Shown one piece after another: positions 17,669-27,436 of a stretch of 64,000 nt of DNA. The position numbers and the translations under genes were made by a program. The notes beneath the pieces were generated by a model, which made no database searches, was not told the DNA's origin, and was given only the letters and a program-made list of their open reading frames with translations. Within the stretch, counting starts at the first letter, position 1. Every line of letters begins with the position of its first letter. The stretch is from Arcobacter acticola. GTDB lineage: Bacteria; Campylobacterota; Campylobacteria; Campylobacterales; Arcobacteraceae. The stretch lies in contig NZ_CP042652.1 of NCBI RefSeq assembly GCF_013177675.1, positions 2,728,001-2,792,000 on the forward strand, read 5' to 3'.

Positions 17669-19327
17669 CCTGACTTCATCATTCGAGGCACCCAATATGA
17701 ATATCAATAATATTTTGAATTTTTAGTTGTATTTCATTAAGTTGCAACACTTCAAATTTTTTCTTATGTGTAAGTGGGTTTATATATTCTAATCCATAGA
17801 TTGTTTTTATCTCTTCGAGGGCTATTTGCACTGACAAATTCTTATCATGAAGTTTAATAATTCTTTCAAGTTCTTTATAAACTGTATATGCAATAAATGA
17901 TATTGAGATATGAGCTTCTATTCTATGTCTTAGATAATGATGAATTGGTCTTATTTTTAAATCTGTTTTAGAAATTCTAAAGGCTCTTTCTATATGCCAC
18001 AGATTTGAGTAGTTTTCAATCACTTCAGATGGACTGAGTGTTGTATTTGTGATATAACCTTTAAGACCATCCCAAAGTGCATCTTCATTAAATTTATCAT
18101 AATCAATTACTACTTCAATTTCATTTTTAAGATGTAAATATTTATTATATCCTCTACTATTGATTTGATCTTTTGTAAGTCTTCCTGATTTGATTTTCTT
18201 TTCTAATCTTTTTAAACCTTTTTCTCTATTATATTTATCTTTTTTTGCTCTTTTATCTGTATATGACAACACAAGTGTATCATCACCTTTTGCAACGGTT
18301 GCAATAGCATTATTTACATCAAGATTTAAAGATAATATTTTACTTTTTGTAATATGATTTTCATTTTTGATTCTTGCACCTAAGATATATTTATAGTTAT
18401 GAGTTTTTAGTTGTTCTATATTATTTTTAGATAACAATCCTGAATCAGCTATTACAATTGGTTTTTCTAAATTAAATTTCTTTTCAAACTTTTGAAGTAT
18501 TGGTATAAAAGTATTTCCTTCATAGCTATTCCCCTCATAAATATCATAGCCTATTGGATAACCTTTTTCTCCCACTAAAAGTCCAAGCATTATTTGTGGA
18601 GATTGAAATTTACCATCTTTACTAAATCCAATTCTTCTTAAATCATCCTCATCTTCACTCTCAAAGTAAAGTGTTGTAACATCATAAAATAAAACAGTAA
18701 TTTCACCTAATATTTTTTTTGTATGTTCAAAGGCTACTTGTTCAATCTCCTCTTTATATACAACATTAAACTTATCCATAAAGCGATATATCTTCATAAT
18801 ATCAATATCTATATTTCTATATCGTTTAAGATACTCAATAACTTTTAATTTACTTCCTGGATTAATAAGTCTTGTTACAACTAAATGTTTTAAAAGTTCA
18901 TCATCAATAATTTTACTAAATCCAATATAATCAAACAATCTTGCGATAATAAGTTCTGGGCCAATACAAACAATACTATTTGTTGATAGATTTTTTACAA
19001 AGGTATCTATTATATTTTCACTATTATCATTTGGAAATAAATTTAATATAGGTTGTTTGGTGAGTTGTGGAATAAGTTTTAATCCCTCTTCATATAAAAG
19101 TTCTATTTCTATTTCATCTTTAGATGAACCAATAGTTTGCACTACTTTATTATTTCTTCCAATTTTTTCTATTATTTGAACACTTATACTACCACTTGCA
19201 TTTCTTTTTTTACGAATAAACATACAATATTATATCGTGGGTCACCCAACTTAAAAATTAAAATACCTTAACCATGGGGTTTATTAGATATTGTTTTATG
19301 CTCTTTTTCAAAAGTGATGAAGTCAGG
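17669..19327. mobile_element. IS1634-family insertion sequence (1659 bp)
   Basis: The ends are 13-bp perfect inverted repeats, CCTGACTTCATCA at 17669-17681 and its complement at 19315-19327. The element holds one transposase gene. The flanking direct repeats are 372 bp and abut both ends exactly. The IS1634 family is known for long, variable target duplications, so this fits one transposition event. The identity of the two repeats suggests it is recent. Confidence 0.93.
17679..19223 (-). CDS. IS1634-family transposase (IS4 superfamily, DDE)
   Basis: A 514-residue transposase of full length. The DDE triad is visible as Asp181 (VLFYDVTTLYFES), Asp260 (IVIADSGLLSK) and Glu412 in the LWHIERAFRISK motif, the IS4-type YREK-like signature. 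It starts at ATG 19221-19223, 104 bp inside the right end, and stops 10 bp from the left end. No frameshift is seen, so the element may be active. Confidence 0.93.
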   Translation of the reverse strand: MFIRKKRNASGSISVQIIEKIGRNNKVVQTIGSSKDEIEIELLYEEGLKLIPQLTKQPILNLFPNDNSENIIDTFVKNLSTNSIVCIGPELIIARLFDYIGFSKIIDDELLKHLVVTRLINPGSKLKVIEYLKRYRNIDIDIMKIYRFMDKFNVVYKEEIEQVAFEHTKKILGEITVLFYDVTTLYFESEDEDDLRRIGFSKDGKFQSPQIMLGLLVGEKGYPIGYDIYEGNSYEGNTFIPILQKFEKKFNLEKPIVIADSGLLSKNNIEQLKTHNYKYILGARIKNENHITKSKILSLNLDVNNAIATVAKGDDTLVLSYTDKRAKKDKYNREKGLKRLEKKIKSGRLTKDQINSRGYNKYLHLKNEIEVVIDYDKFNEDALWDGLKGYITNTTLSPSEVIENYSNLWHIERAFRISKTDLKIRPIHHYLRHRIEAHISISFIAYTVYKELERIIKLHDKNLSVQIALEEIKTIYGLEYINPLTHKKKFEVLQLNEIQLKIQNIIDIHIGCLE

Positions 19328-19699
19328 AAATGATTGGTAGTTCGGCAAACAAGCAAACTCTTACAGATAAACTAAACTCTTTATTATAAATCTTATCATA
19401 TGAGAAATCACATTCTAGAATTTAGAATGTGATTTTTACACTGCCAAATTCAATACACATTTTATTTATTCTGAAACTAAAACTTTATTTCTTCCACTAT
19501 TTTTGGCTTTATACATAGCATCATCTGCTCTTTTTATAAATTGTTTAGTATCTTCAATATTATCAAACTGGGAAATTCCTATACTTATAGTCTTTTGTCC
19601 AACTTTCTCAAAAGAATGATTTTCTATTTTATTTCTTAGATTTTCAGCCACTATATATGCATTATCTAAATTTGTTTGAGGAAGTAAAAGAATAAATTC
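19328..19699. repeat. 372-bp direct repeat, right copy
   Basis: Matches 17297-17668 base for base on inspection. Here the trxA part (19328-19389) is only a 3' remnant, while the diguanylate cyclase part is joined to the complete gene. Confidence 0.93.
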
Positions 19700-20968
19700 T
19701 TCACCACCCCATCTTCCAAAAATATCTGATTCTCTAATATTATTGGAGATAATATTACATATTTGTATTAGTATCTCATCTCCTACTTGATGCCCATATT
19801 TATCATTTGTTTCTTTAAAATAATCTATATCTAATATCATTAAAGAGAAATCACTTTTATGTCTTTTTGATTTTGTAGTTTCTTGTGAAATATATTCATC
19901 AATCATTCTTCTATTATAAATATTTGTTAAAGTATCTTTTGATGCTAATTGAATTAACTTTTCATTTGCTTCAACTAATGATTTTGTTTTTTCTTCAACT
20001 TTATTTTCAAGGGTTTTGTTTAATTTTTTGAGTTCTTCTTTAGAATCATCTATCTCTTTGTGAAGAGCACCAACGAAAATTGTAATAATAAAAAGTAAAA
20101 ATATAAACTCTTGTAAATATATAGTAGTCTCTTTTTCTAAAAATATTGAAAAAGGTCCTATTCCTCCTACAGTATAATATATAGCTGTCCCTGAAATCAA
20201 AAGTGAAAGAATTAACGCTGGTAAAATTCCCTGTTTATAGATAATCCAAACAAGTGCTAAAATAAAAATAAATGGTGTTGCGGGTAATGAAAGATTTATA
20301 TTACTTGTAGAAAATAACTCTATGGATAAATATAAAGCAAAAACTATTACAAATATATTTAAAATATTAAAATCATATTTTTTTAAAGATTCATAATTTT
20401 CTTTTAATATAACCATTATTGGAGTTAATAATAAAATTCCAACGGCATCTCCAAAATACCAAAGTCGCCAAAATTCAAAAAAAGTTGTATGTTCGTCTAT
20501 TCTAGTAGAATATACAAGTGCCCCAAAAAGAGCACCAATTGCTGGCATAATATTTAATCCTATAAAGAAAAACATTATTACATATTTCGTATTAGTAAAA
20601 TTTACTTTCTGATTTCCAGAAAATTTCTTTATTAAAAATGCAGCTAAAGTTGTTTCAAAAATATTTATAAAAGCAAATTGTAAGGCCTGAATAATAGTAA
20701 ATGTTGAATAATCAGCTACTATTTCTGCCATCACAAAAAATGGAATGTAATATTTCCATTGCTTAATATCTTTTAGTAAAAAAAATGCAAGAAGTAAAGA
20801 GTTTGGAAGCCAAGCTATTGCGATACCAGAAGACATGGTTACATATTTCATACTTAAGATACCAAGTAACACATAAACAGTTGATAATAATAAAGCTATG
20901 GCAATATTTTTTATATTTAAAAAATTTTCTATATTAATTTCTCCATTATTTTTAAATGAGTTTTGCAT
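19466..20968 (-). CDS. MASE1-domain diguanylate cyclase
   Basis: A 500-residue membrane enzyme that makes cyclic di-GMP. The N-terminal 300 residues are a MASE1-type sensor with about eight helices (SSGIAIAWLPNSLLLAF, EFWRLWYFGDAVGILLLTP). A coiled-coil linker leads to a GGDEF domain with GGEEF at 421-425. The inhibitory I-site RESD is five residues before it, so product inhibition is likely. The IS inserted inside this gene, but the long duplication left this full copy intact. It is followed by the duplicated terminator. Confidence 0.92.
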   Translation of the reverse strand: MQNSFKNNGEINIENFLNIKNIAIALLLSTVYVLLGILSMKYVTMSSGIAIAWLPNSLLLAFFLLKDIKQWKYYIPFFVMAEIVADYSTFTIIQALQFAFINIFETTLAAFLIKKFSGNQKVNFTNTKYVIMFFFIGLNIMPAIGALFGALVYSTRIDEHTTFFEFWRLWYFGDAVGILLLTPIMVILKENYESLKKYDFNILNIFVIVFALYLSIELFSTSNINLSLPATPFIFILALVWIIYKQGILPALILSLLISGTAIYYTVGGIGPFSIFLEKETTIYLQEFIFLLFIITIFVGALHKEIDDSKEELKKLNKTLENKVEEKTKSLVEANEKLIQLASKDTLTNIYNRRMIDEYISQETTKSKRHKSDFSLMILDIDYFKETNDKYGHQVGDEILIQICNIISNNIRESDIFGRWGGEEFILLLPQTNLDNAYIVAENLRNKIENHSFEKVGQKTISIGISQFDNIEDTKQFIKRADDAMYKAKNSGRNKVLVSE

Positions 20969-21063
20969 TGTATCTTAAGTTAGAAAAATAAGTACTTTTA
21001 TAACTTTTTTTAATATATACTATTTTAGCATTAAACTCTAAAAACTGCTTTATTATCTATATT

Positions 21064-22817
21064 TTAAAGCTCAATAGGTGCGTTATTGTGAATTGTTTGT
21101 GTTTCTACAGGTAAAGTAATAGTAACTTCTACCCCGTTATATTTTTTGTTATTATAAGTAAAAACTGTATTAATTATATCAATTGCTCCTTTCATTTTAT
21201 CAACTATTAAATTATAAGTAATATAAAGACCTAAACCTATTCCTTGGGATTGATGTTTAGTTGTAATATATGGTTCAAACAATTTATTCATAATTTCTTC
21301 ACTTATTCCTTGTGCATTATCTTTTATTGTTATAATTACTTTATTATCTTCAATTGAAGTTGTTATGAATATAAGTTTTTCTTCTATTTTTCTTTCATTT
21401 AAAGCTGTTCTTGCATTATTAAAAATATTAATGAAACATTGAATTAACTCATTTTCATATCCATTGATTTTTATATCTTTTTCTAAATTTAATATTATGT
21501 TTATATGATCATTTGTAATTAATGCACTAACTAAATTTAAGAAATCCTCTATTGCATTTTCTAAATCAAATACTTTTTTATTATTATCATTATCAATAAA
21601 GTTTCTGAAATTATCAATTGTTTTAGAAATAAATTGAACATTATTATCTATCATAATACAATTATCTCTAAACTCTTTATCATCTAGTAAACCATACTCC
21701 TTTTTTAATAGCATTCCACTTGATATAATTGATATTATAGAAAGAGGCTGTCTCCATTGATGAGATATATTATTTATCATTTCTATCATTGATGAGATTT
21801 TTTCTGCAGTAAAAAGTTGTTTTCGTATTTTTATATTTTTATCAACTTCCTCTTTTATTTTTATTTCTAAGTCTTTATTATATTGTTTTAAAATCTGTTC
21901 ATTTATCTTTAACTTCTTATTAGAGTCAACAAGTAATTTAGTTTTTTTATTAACTTCTTCTGCTAGTTTTTTATTCATATTTCTTAAATAGAATTGTTTA
22001 TATATAAAAAAACATGCCAAAATAAATACTAGAAATAGGATTTGATAAACTAAAGTATAATCAATAGAAGTATTATATTTAATATTTATCCAGTTGTTCA
22101 GTACTTTGTTATGAAAAGATTCATCAATATTTTCTACTTGATTTTGTAAGATATCAAAAAGTATAGGGTCATCATTTCTAACTCCTATTCCTAATTCTAA
22201 ATTTACTTTATCTGTTTTCCCTGCAATTTTAAGAGAACCTATAAAATCTGTGATAAAAAAATATCCAATACTAGCTAAGGTTCCTACTTGTCCATATAAT
22301 TCACCATCTATAACTTTTTTTAAACCATCTTTTATTGTTGGTACTTCAACATAATTTATATTAGGATAGATTTTTTTTAGTTCTTCAACATAAGCATAAC
22401 TTTTAGGTACACCTATTTTTTCATTTGTTAAATCTTTAAAATCTGAAATAAAAGGTTTATCATTATTTGTAGCAATTACAACAGGTGTTTTTAAATAAGG
22501 GCTTGTAAAATTTAGATATTGTTTTCTTTCTTCTGTCTGCATAGCTGATATAATATCGCATGTTCTATCTTTTGCTAAGTCTATAGATTCTTTCCATGTT
22601 TTAACAGGTACAACATTGATTGGGATATTTAGATTTTTAGAAAATATTTTATAATAGTCTGATGTAAGTCCAATATATTCGCCATTTTCTCCAAAATCTT
22701 CAAAGGGCATAGAATCAGGGCCAATACATAATTTTAGTTCTTTTTTATTGCTAAGATAATTTAATTGAGATAGCGTAGGCCCAATATAACTTCCTAGTTC
22801 TTGCGCAAATATATTAA
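21064..22817 (-). pseudogene. Sensor histidine kinase with periplasmic solute-binding domain, 5' end cut off by IS5
   Basis: This is the body of a kinase with a periplasmic SBP_bac_3-like domain (KELKLCIGPDSMPFE and TCDIISAMQTEERKQYLNFTSPY), one TM helix, a coiled coil, and a transmitter with His364 of the now-open frame in NISHQWRQPLS, NIFNNARTAL, DNAQGIS and GIGLGLYI. The IS5-type element entered at 22818, within the signal peptide. The frame remains open into the IS as far as a TTG at 22849-22851, giving a protein with an IS-coded start and no export signal. The true first codons are at 24162-24196. Confidence 0.88.
22814..22817. repeat. TTAA target-site duplication, left
   Basis: TTAA directly before the left inverted repeat. 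The same TTAA follows the right end at 24162-24165. YTAR-like targets are usual for IS5-type elements. Confidence 0.85.
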
Positions 22818-24161
22818 GGGAACCTCTAAAAATACCTTTTAAAGCTCCCAACTTTTACTTTTTTTGATTTTTAAAAAATCTCAGCCCAATTCTAACTGAA
22901 CTTTACTAAGAATTTTGTGGAAATCACCCTAATATTTTGGATATTTCATCCATTTCCCAACTCTTTTCATATCAATTTTACCTTTTGTAATCTAACCATC
23001 TGTTCGTATCTGACTAAGTTGTAGGTAAGGTTCGTAAGTCCTATTGTGGACTTTATCCTATCTATTCCAATTGAGAGAAGATTAAGTGCATTATGCATTT
23101 GAGTTGTAAGTGTTCCAAATATATGTTCAACTCTTACTCTTGTTTTAGAGTGTTTATAATTTTCTTTATGCTGGGCATTGGTTAAGGGTTTGTTTCTGTA
23201 GGCTCTTTTGATAACTTTTGATTTCACATTTTTACTTTCGAGATATTGCTCAGTCTCTTCAGATTTATAAGCACTATCAGCATAGAGGGTATTATCATCT
23301 CCATCTATCAAATCTTTAACCACTTGTGAATCATGGGTTGAAGCTGGCGTCACTTCATATTTAGTGATAATTTTAGTTTTCTGATCTGAGGCTACATGAT
23401 CTTTATATCCATATTCTCTTTGACCTCCTTTTGTTGTCCATCTTGCATCACAATCTTTTTGAGCTTTTTTATTTGGATTGTCTTCAAAGCTTTGTGGCAT
23501 TTTATCCTCTTTGATTTGTTTATTTTCATCTCTTGTATTTCTTTGTTTGGGTACATTTACAAATGAAGCATCAACGATTGTCCCCTCTTTGGCAACTATT
23601 CCATTTGAGATAAGTTTAGAGGTAAATAGTTCAAATAATTTTTTGGATAAACCTTTCTCTTTTAGTTGCTCTTTAAACAACCATATAGTCTTTTCATCTG
23701 GTACATCATCACCGATTTGCAATCCTAAAAAATCTAAAAATGATAATCTATCTTTGATCTGAAATTCTGTTTGTTCATCTGAAAGATTATAATATCGTTG
23801 AAGTATTAAAATTTTAAACATTAGCAATTTATCGTATGGCTTTCTTCCTGCATTTGACTTTCTATCCTCTTTTTCTAAAGCTGATTCAATTGTTTCTCTA
23901 AACATCTCCCAATCAATAATCTTGTTTAGTTTTTGTAGCGGTGGTTGATGTTTATTGATTTTTTCCAATTGAAATTCGTAGTCAAATAGTCCTGCCATTT
24001 TTTAACCTTTGTACCTATATTTATATAGATATTTTAGCTAAAAAGTCCTACAAAAAGCCTTACATAAAGGGTTTTGTCGCTTTATTGCAAAGTATACATC
24101 ATCAGTGATTTTATGAATATTTTCAATTTTTATGAATATTGACTAATTTTTAGAGGTGCCC
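22818..24161. mobile_element. IS5-type insertion sequence (1344 bp)
   Basis: The ends are inverted repeats GGGAACCTCTAAAAAT on the left and GGGCACCTCTAAAAAT (complement strand) on the right, one mismatch in 16. TTAA flanks both sides. It contains one intact transposase gene. It splits the start of the solute-binding sensor kinase gene. Confidence 0.93.
22967..23998 (-). CDS. IS5-family transposase
   Basis: A 343-residue DDE transposase with Asp143 (TIVDASF), Asp241 (TLYADSAYKSEE) and Glu291 (RVRVEHIFG), and the usual N-terminal helical region ending in RKPYDKLLMFKIL. The GDDVPDEKTIWLF motif before the first Asp is typical of the IS5 group. It has full length, one frame, ATG at 23996-23998 and no visible damage. 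Confidence 0.94.
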   Translation of the reverse strand: MAGLFDYEFQLEKINKHQPPLQKLNKIIDWEMFRETIESALEKEDRKSNAGRKPYDKLLMFKILILQRYYNLSDEQTEFQIKDRLSFLDFLGLQIGDDVPDEKTIWLFKEQLKEKGLSKKLFELFTSKLISNGIVAKEGTIVDASFVNVPKQRNTRDENKQIKEDKMPQSFEDNPNKKAQKDCDARWTTKGGQREYGYKDHVASDQKTKIITKYEVTPASTHDSQVVKDLIDGDDNTLYADSAYKSEETEQYLESKNVKSKVIKRAYRNKPLTNAQHKENYKHSKTRVRVEHIFGTLTTQMHNALNLLSIGIDRIKSTIGLTNLTYNLVRYEQMVRLQKVKLI

Positions 24162-24196
24162 TTAAGTGTTATTATTAATAAAATTAATAATCTCAA
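24162..24196 (-). pseudogene. Original 5' end of the interrupted sensor kinase gene
   Basis: A TTG codon at 24194-24196, six bases after AAAGGA, opens a short frame encoding MRLLILLIITL. Across the TTAA it joins in frame to NIFAQELGS at 22817. The rejoined product starts with a classical signal peptide that would place the solute-binding domain in the periplasm. The insertion therefore falls at codon 11-12. Confidence 0.85.
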
Positions 24197-24298
24197 ATAT
24201 AATCCTTTACATTAATATATAAACATATTAACACTTAGTAAATAAAATATTGTTTAACAAATAAAGAATTTGTTATATAAGAATAAATTATATCAGGC

Positions 24299-24418
24299 AA
24301 AAAAAAAGCTTCTTTTACAAGAAGCTTTTTTTCTAAGGAGAACAAAATTTATAATCTAAGTTTAAAGGTTCGCGGCTTTTAAACTTTTTAAGAAGATTCG
24401 CATTTCCTCTTAAGTTAT
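24299..24418 (-). ncRNA. Small-RNA candidate, copy 1
   Basis: About 120 nt with its own promoter, two hairpins and a terminator, closely matching copy 2 at 28879-28991. The -10 TATACT (24425-24430) predicts a 5' end near 24418. Hairpin A is 24388-24395 with 24406-24413 (7 of 8 pairs); hairpin B is a 9-bp stem, 24358-24366 with 24378-24386, with an 11-nt loop identical in both copies. All loops contain GCGAA on the RNA strand. The linker at 24334-24346 reads TTTGTTCTCCTTA in the RNA, complementary to a Shine-Dalgarno. No convincing reading frame is shared by the copies. Confidence 0.7.
24301..24332 (-). terminator. Terminator of small-RNA copy 1
   Basis: A 14-bp stem (AAAAAAAGCTTCTT with its complement) and a TTAC loop. 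On the minus strand it ends in nine T, on the plus strand in seven, so it is strongest for the minus-strand RNA. Confidence 0.88.
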
Positions 24419-24424
24419 ATAGAC

Positions 24425-24467
24425 AGTATAATATCCGAGCATTAACTAAACTATAATCAATAGTTAA
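24425..24467 (-). promoter_or_regulatory. Promoter of small-RNA copy 1 with shared operator
   Basis: On the minus strand the operator at 24467-24442 reads TTAACTA-TTGATTATAGTT-TAGTTAA: two 7-bp inverted half-sites around a 12-bp spacer. Exactly 11 nt later comes the -10 hexamer TATACT. The same spacing occurs at 28998-29040 and 43314-43356. The operator takes the place of the -35 box, as expected for a class of activator sites. Confidence 0.68.
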
Positions 24468-24479
24468 TAAATAATTAAC

Positions 24480-25784
24480 TTAAGATACAATTTCATCTAA
24501 TCGCTCTAATATCTCTTTAAATAAGGGTCTTTTATTAGGGATTTCACTTAAACATGATATTTGTAATTTCAATAAAGCATCTTTTATTTTTTCACTTTTA
24601 TTATCTTCCTTTGATAAAACCAATAAATCTTCAATCAAACATCCAAAAGCTCTTACTTCTAAATGTTCTAAGGCGTTATGCATTTGCAAATCTTCTGCTT
24701 CATAATATGATGCTCCACCAAAATCACCTAAAATACTATTATCATTTTTATCTATCATAATATTATGTGCATAAAAATCACCATGCATTATATTTCGTTC
24801 ATGCATATGAACAGCAGCATTTGCCATTCCTTTTAGAATTTTTAAACAAGATTGAAGTGAGAGTTTAAAGTTTTCTTTATAAACATCCCTTGTACAAGTC
24901 TCAAAACTAGGAGGCAATCCTAAGTTTGAAAAAGAAGATGGAATTAGTTCTAACATCAATACATCTTTATTTTGGGGATGATTTACTACTTGAGCTAAAA
25001 CATCAATAAGATTTTCATGTACACCCATAGAGATATTTATATCCATTTCTTCTTGGGGTAAACCATCTGATGTCATATCTCCTTTAAATACTTTTATAGC
25101 AACTTCTTTATTTTCATATATTGCTTTATAAATATTCCCAGAAGCACCCTCCCCTAATAGTTCTTTTATTTCTAATTCATTCCATGAAATTATTTGCAAT
25201 TTTGTATTAGAGTTTGGATGTTTTTTACAAAAAGGGTTTCCACTATATGCAAGCCATGAAAGTTTTGGTAATGAAAGTAAAATATTAGGGAAAGAGCTAA
25301 GTTTATTTGCAGAAATTCTTAAAAGTTCTAAATTTTTACAATTACTAATACTAGAAGGTAAAAACGTTAATTGATTTCCTGAAATCATAAATTTTTGAAG
25401 TAAAGATAAATCACCAATAGACTCAGGTATAGCTTGCAAATTGTTATCAGTTAATATTAACCATCTTGTACTAAGAGGTAATGAATTTTCTTCAAATATT
25501 TCAATATGATTATTTCTTATTCCAATCATTGATAAAACAGGAAGTTTAGCTAATACTTTTGGAACATGATTAAATTGATTATTTGATAAAAAAAGTCTTT
25601 TTAGTTTTTTAAATCTATAAAAATCATCTGGCAAAGAAGATAGATTATTATCAGTTAAATCCAAAACTTCCAAGCTATCTTCTAAGGTATATAATTCAGA
25701 AGGAAAGATATCAAGACTACATGCTATTTTGATATGTGTTGAGTTTTTTAATTTGCCAGATTTCAGTTCTTTTAGTGTTTCCAT
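24480..25784 (-). CDS. Leucine-rich-repeat protein kinase
   Basis: A 434-residue cytoplasmic protein with no signal peptide. Residues 35-180 are about seven leucine-rich repeats (LEVLDLTDNNLSSLPDDF, LKRLFLSNNQFNHVPKVL). Residues 205-430 are a eukaryotic-type Ser/Thr kinase: glycine loop GEGASG (211-216), Lys231 in EVAIKVF, catalytic loop HGDFYAHN with Asp336, and DFG at 354-356. The kinase looks catalytically complete. Target unknown. Its stop is 13 bp from the operator of small-RNA copy 1, and both are read in the same direction. Confidence 0.88.
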   Translation of the reverse strand: METLKELKSGKLKNSTHIKIACSLDIFPSELYTLEDSLEVLDLTDNNLSSLPDDFYRFKKLKRLFLSNNQFNHVPKVLAKLPVLSMIGIRNNHIEIFEENSLPLSTRWLILTDNNLQAIPESIGDLSLLQKFMISGNQLTFLPSSISNCKNLELLRISANKLSSFPNILLSLPKLSWLAYSGNPFCKKHPNSNTKLQIISWNELEIKELLGEGASGNIYKAIYENKEVAIKVFKGDMTSDGLPQEEMDINISMGVHENLIDVLAQVVNHPQNKDVLMLELIPSSFSNLGLPPSFETCTRDVYKENFKLSLQSCLKILKGMANAAVHMHERNIMHGDFYAHNIMIDKNDNSILGDFGGASYYEAEDLQMHNALEHLEVRAFGCLIEDLLVLSKEDNKSEKIKDALLKLQISCLSEIPNKRPLFKEILERLDEIVS

Positions 25785-25927
25785 ATATAATATAATCCTA
25801 GATTTTACTGTATTTTGTTTTATTAATATTAGATAATAACATAAATCATCTTGGCAAATTATTTATAATTTAAATATGATAAAAGCTAAAGAAAAAGCCC
25901 TCTCATAATAAATAGTGTTATAGTATT

Positions 25928-27343
25928 TTATTCATATGGTAATTCTATTCTGAACTCCGCACCTGCATATTCATTTTTATTATAAGTAAAAGAAACATTA
26001 TAAGCTTCCATTGAACCATCCATACCTTTTGTTACTAGATTATATGTAATATTTAAACCTAATCCTGTACCTTTACTTTTATCTTTTGTTGTAAAATAAG
26101 GTTCAAATATATGAGGTAAAACACTATTTGCTATTCCATGGGCATTGTCTTTTATTTTAATAATTACATGATTTTTTTTAATTTTAGAAGAAATAAAAAC
26201 ATATTTATTCTCAACTTTTTTTTCTATTAATGCATCTTTTGCATTATTAAAAATATTGAATAAACACTGCAAAAGTTCGTTTGGATAATTATTAATCTTG
26301 ATATTTTCTTCAAGATCTAAAACTATATTTATATTATGAATTTTAATAGAACCTTGAACCAAAGTTAAAAAGTTATTTATATTATCTGCTATATCAAATA
26401 CAACTTTATTTCGTTCACCTTTTATAAAATCACTAAAATGATCTATTGTTTTTGATAAATATTGAGCATTGTCATTTATTGCTTGACAAGTTTTATCAAA
26501 TTCTTCATCATTTAAAATTCCATATTCTTTTTGTATTTTCATTCCTGTGACACCTGTAGAAATAACAGATAAAGGCTGTCTCCATTGATGGGCTATATTT
26601 GCAATCATTTCACCTAATGCAGCCATTTTCTCTGACCTCATAACTTCATGTTCCATCATAATATTTTCTAAAGTTTTTTCTTTTATAGATAAATATGTTG
26701 TAAATATTATTGGAAGAGTTAGTAGAAGATATAATAGTGTTTCTTCAAGATATTTATATTTTATATCATCGATAATTTTGTTAAAAACTTCCATTGAAAC
26801 CTCAGCAGATATTACAATAACCTGTGAATTTTCTAATGTCATTGGAATATGTACAGCTCTAAAAGAACTCCATTTATCAGTATAATTATCATAAAGAATT
26901 TCTTTTGATTCAAAAGAATTAACAAGTGATTCTCCCGCATCTTCATAATGGTGAAAATAGTGTAATTCACTTTTTTCTTCTAATTCTTCTTTTGAAGCAC
27001 TTGAAGAAGTTAGATACACTTTATTATCTTTTTTAATTGATGAATAGATAAAAGCTAAGTTTGCATGATTGTTATAATATGATAATTTGTTTATATTTTC
27101 CCAATCTTCTTCTTGGGAAATTGAATCTTTATTTATTGCTTTTTTAAAAAAATCTTCACCTAATATATTATATACAGTATAAGCACCAATTTTTAATTTG
27201 TCATCTACAACTTCTATTTCTTTTTGTTTATAGTCCATATATGAAGAATAATTGTAAAAAAATATACTTATTACATAAAAGATAGAGGCAAGGAATATTT
27301 TATAATATTTAAACAAAACCTTCTCCTTGATAAAAAGAATCAT
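25928..27343 (-). CDS. Sensor histidine kinase with small periplasmic domain
   Basis: A 471-residue kinase with TM1 at about residues 13-30, a periplasmic domain of about 150 residues (DFFKKAINKDSIS, SSFRAVHIPMTLENSQVIVIS), TM2 near 200-218 and a transmitter. The H-box NIAHQWRQPLS holds His252, and the ATPase domain has NIFNNAKDAL, DNAHGIA and GTGLGLNIT. The sensor resembles single-Cache heme- or redox-sensing domains in size but I cannot name the ligand. No response regulator is next to it. Confidence 0.88.
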   Translation of the reverse strand: MILFIKEKVLFKYYKIFLASIFYVISIFFYNYSSYMDYKQKEIEVVDDKLKIGAYTVYNILGEDFFKKAINKDSISQEEDWENINKLSYYNNHANLAFIYSSIKKDNKVYLTSSSASKEELEEKSELHYFHHYEDAGESLVNSFESKEILYDNYTDKWSSFRAVHIPMTLENSQVIVISAEVSMEVFNKIIDDIKYKYLEETLLYLLLTLPIIFTTYLSIKEKTLENIMMEHEVMRSEKMAALGEMIANIAHQWRQPLSVISTGVTGMKIQKEYGILNDEEFDKTCQAINDNAQYLSKTIDHFSDFIKGERNKVVFDIADNINNFLTLVQGSIKIHNINIVLDLEENIKINNYPNELLQCLFNIFNNAKDALIEKKVENKYVFISSKIKKNHVIIKIKDNAHGIANSVLPHIFEPYFTTKDKSKGTGLGLNITYNLVTKGMDGSMEAYNVSFTYNKNEYAGAEFRIELPYE

Positions 27344-27436
27344 TACACTGTAATCATATCACTTTTTTACCAATTATATAATAATAAATTTGGCTATAAA
27401 ATAATAAAAAAGCCAAAATTCACTTTTTAACTCTTT

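Noticed and set aside
17435-17707. A separate small GGDEF-type gene
   Set aside because: It is an exact 3' copy of the full cyclase gene joined to IS sequence and lacks the GGEEF site.
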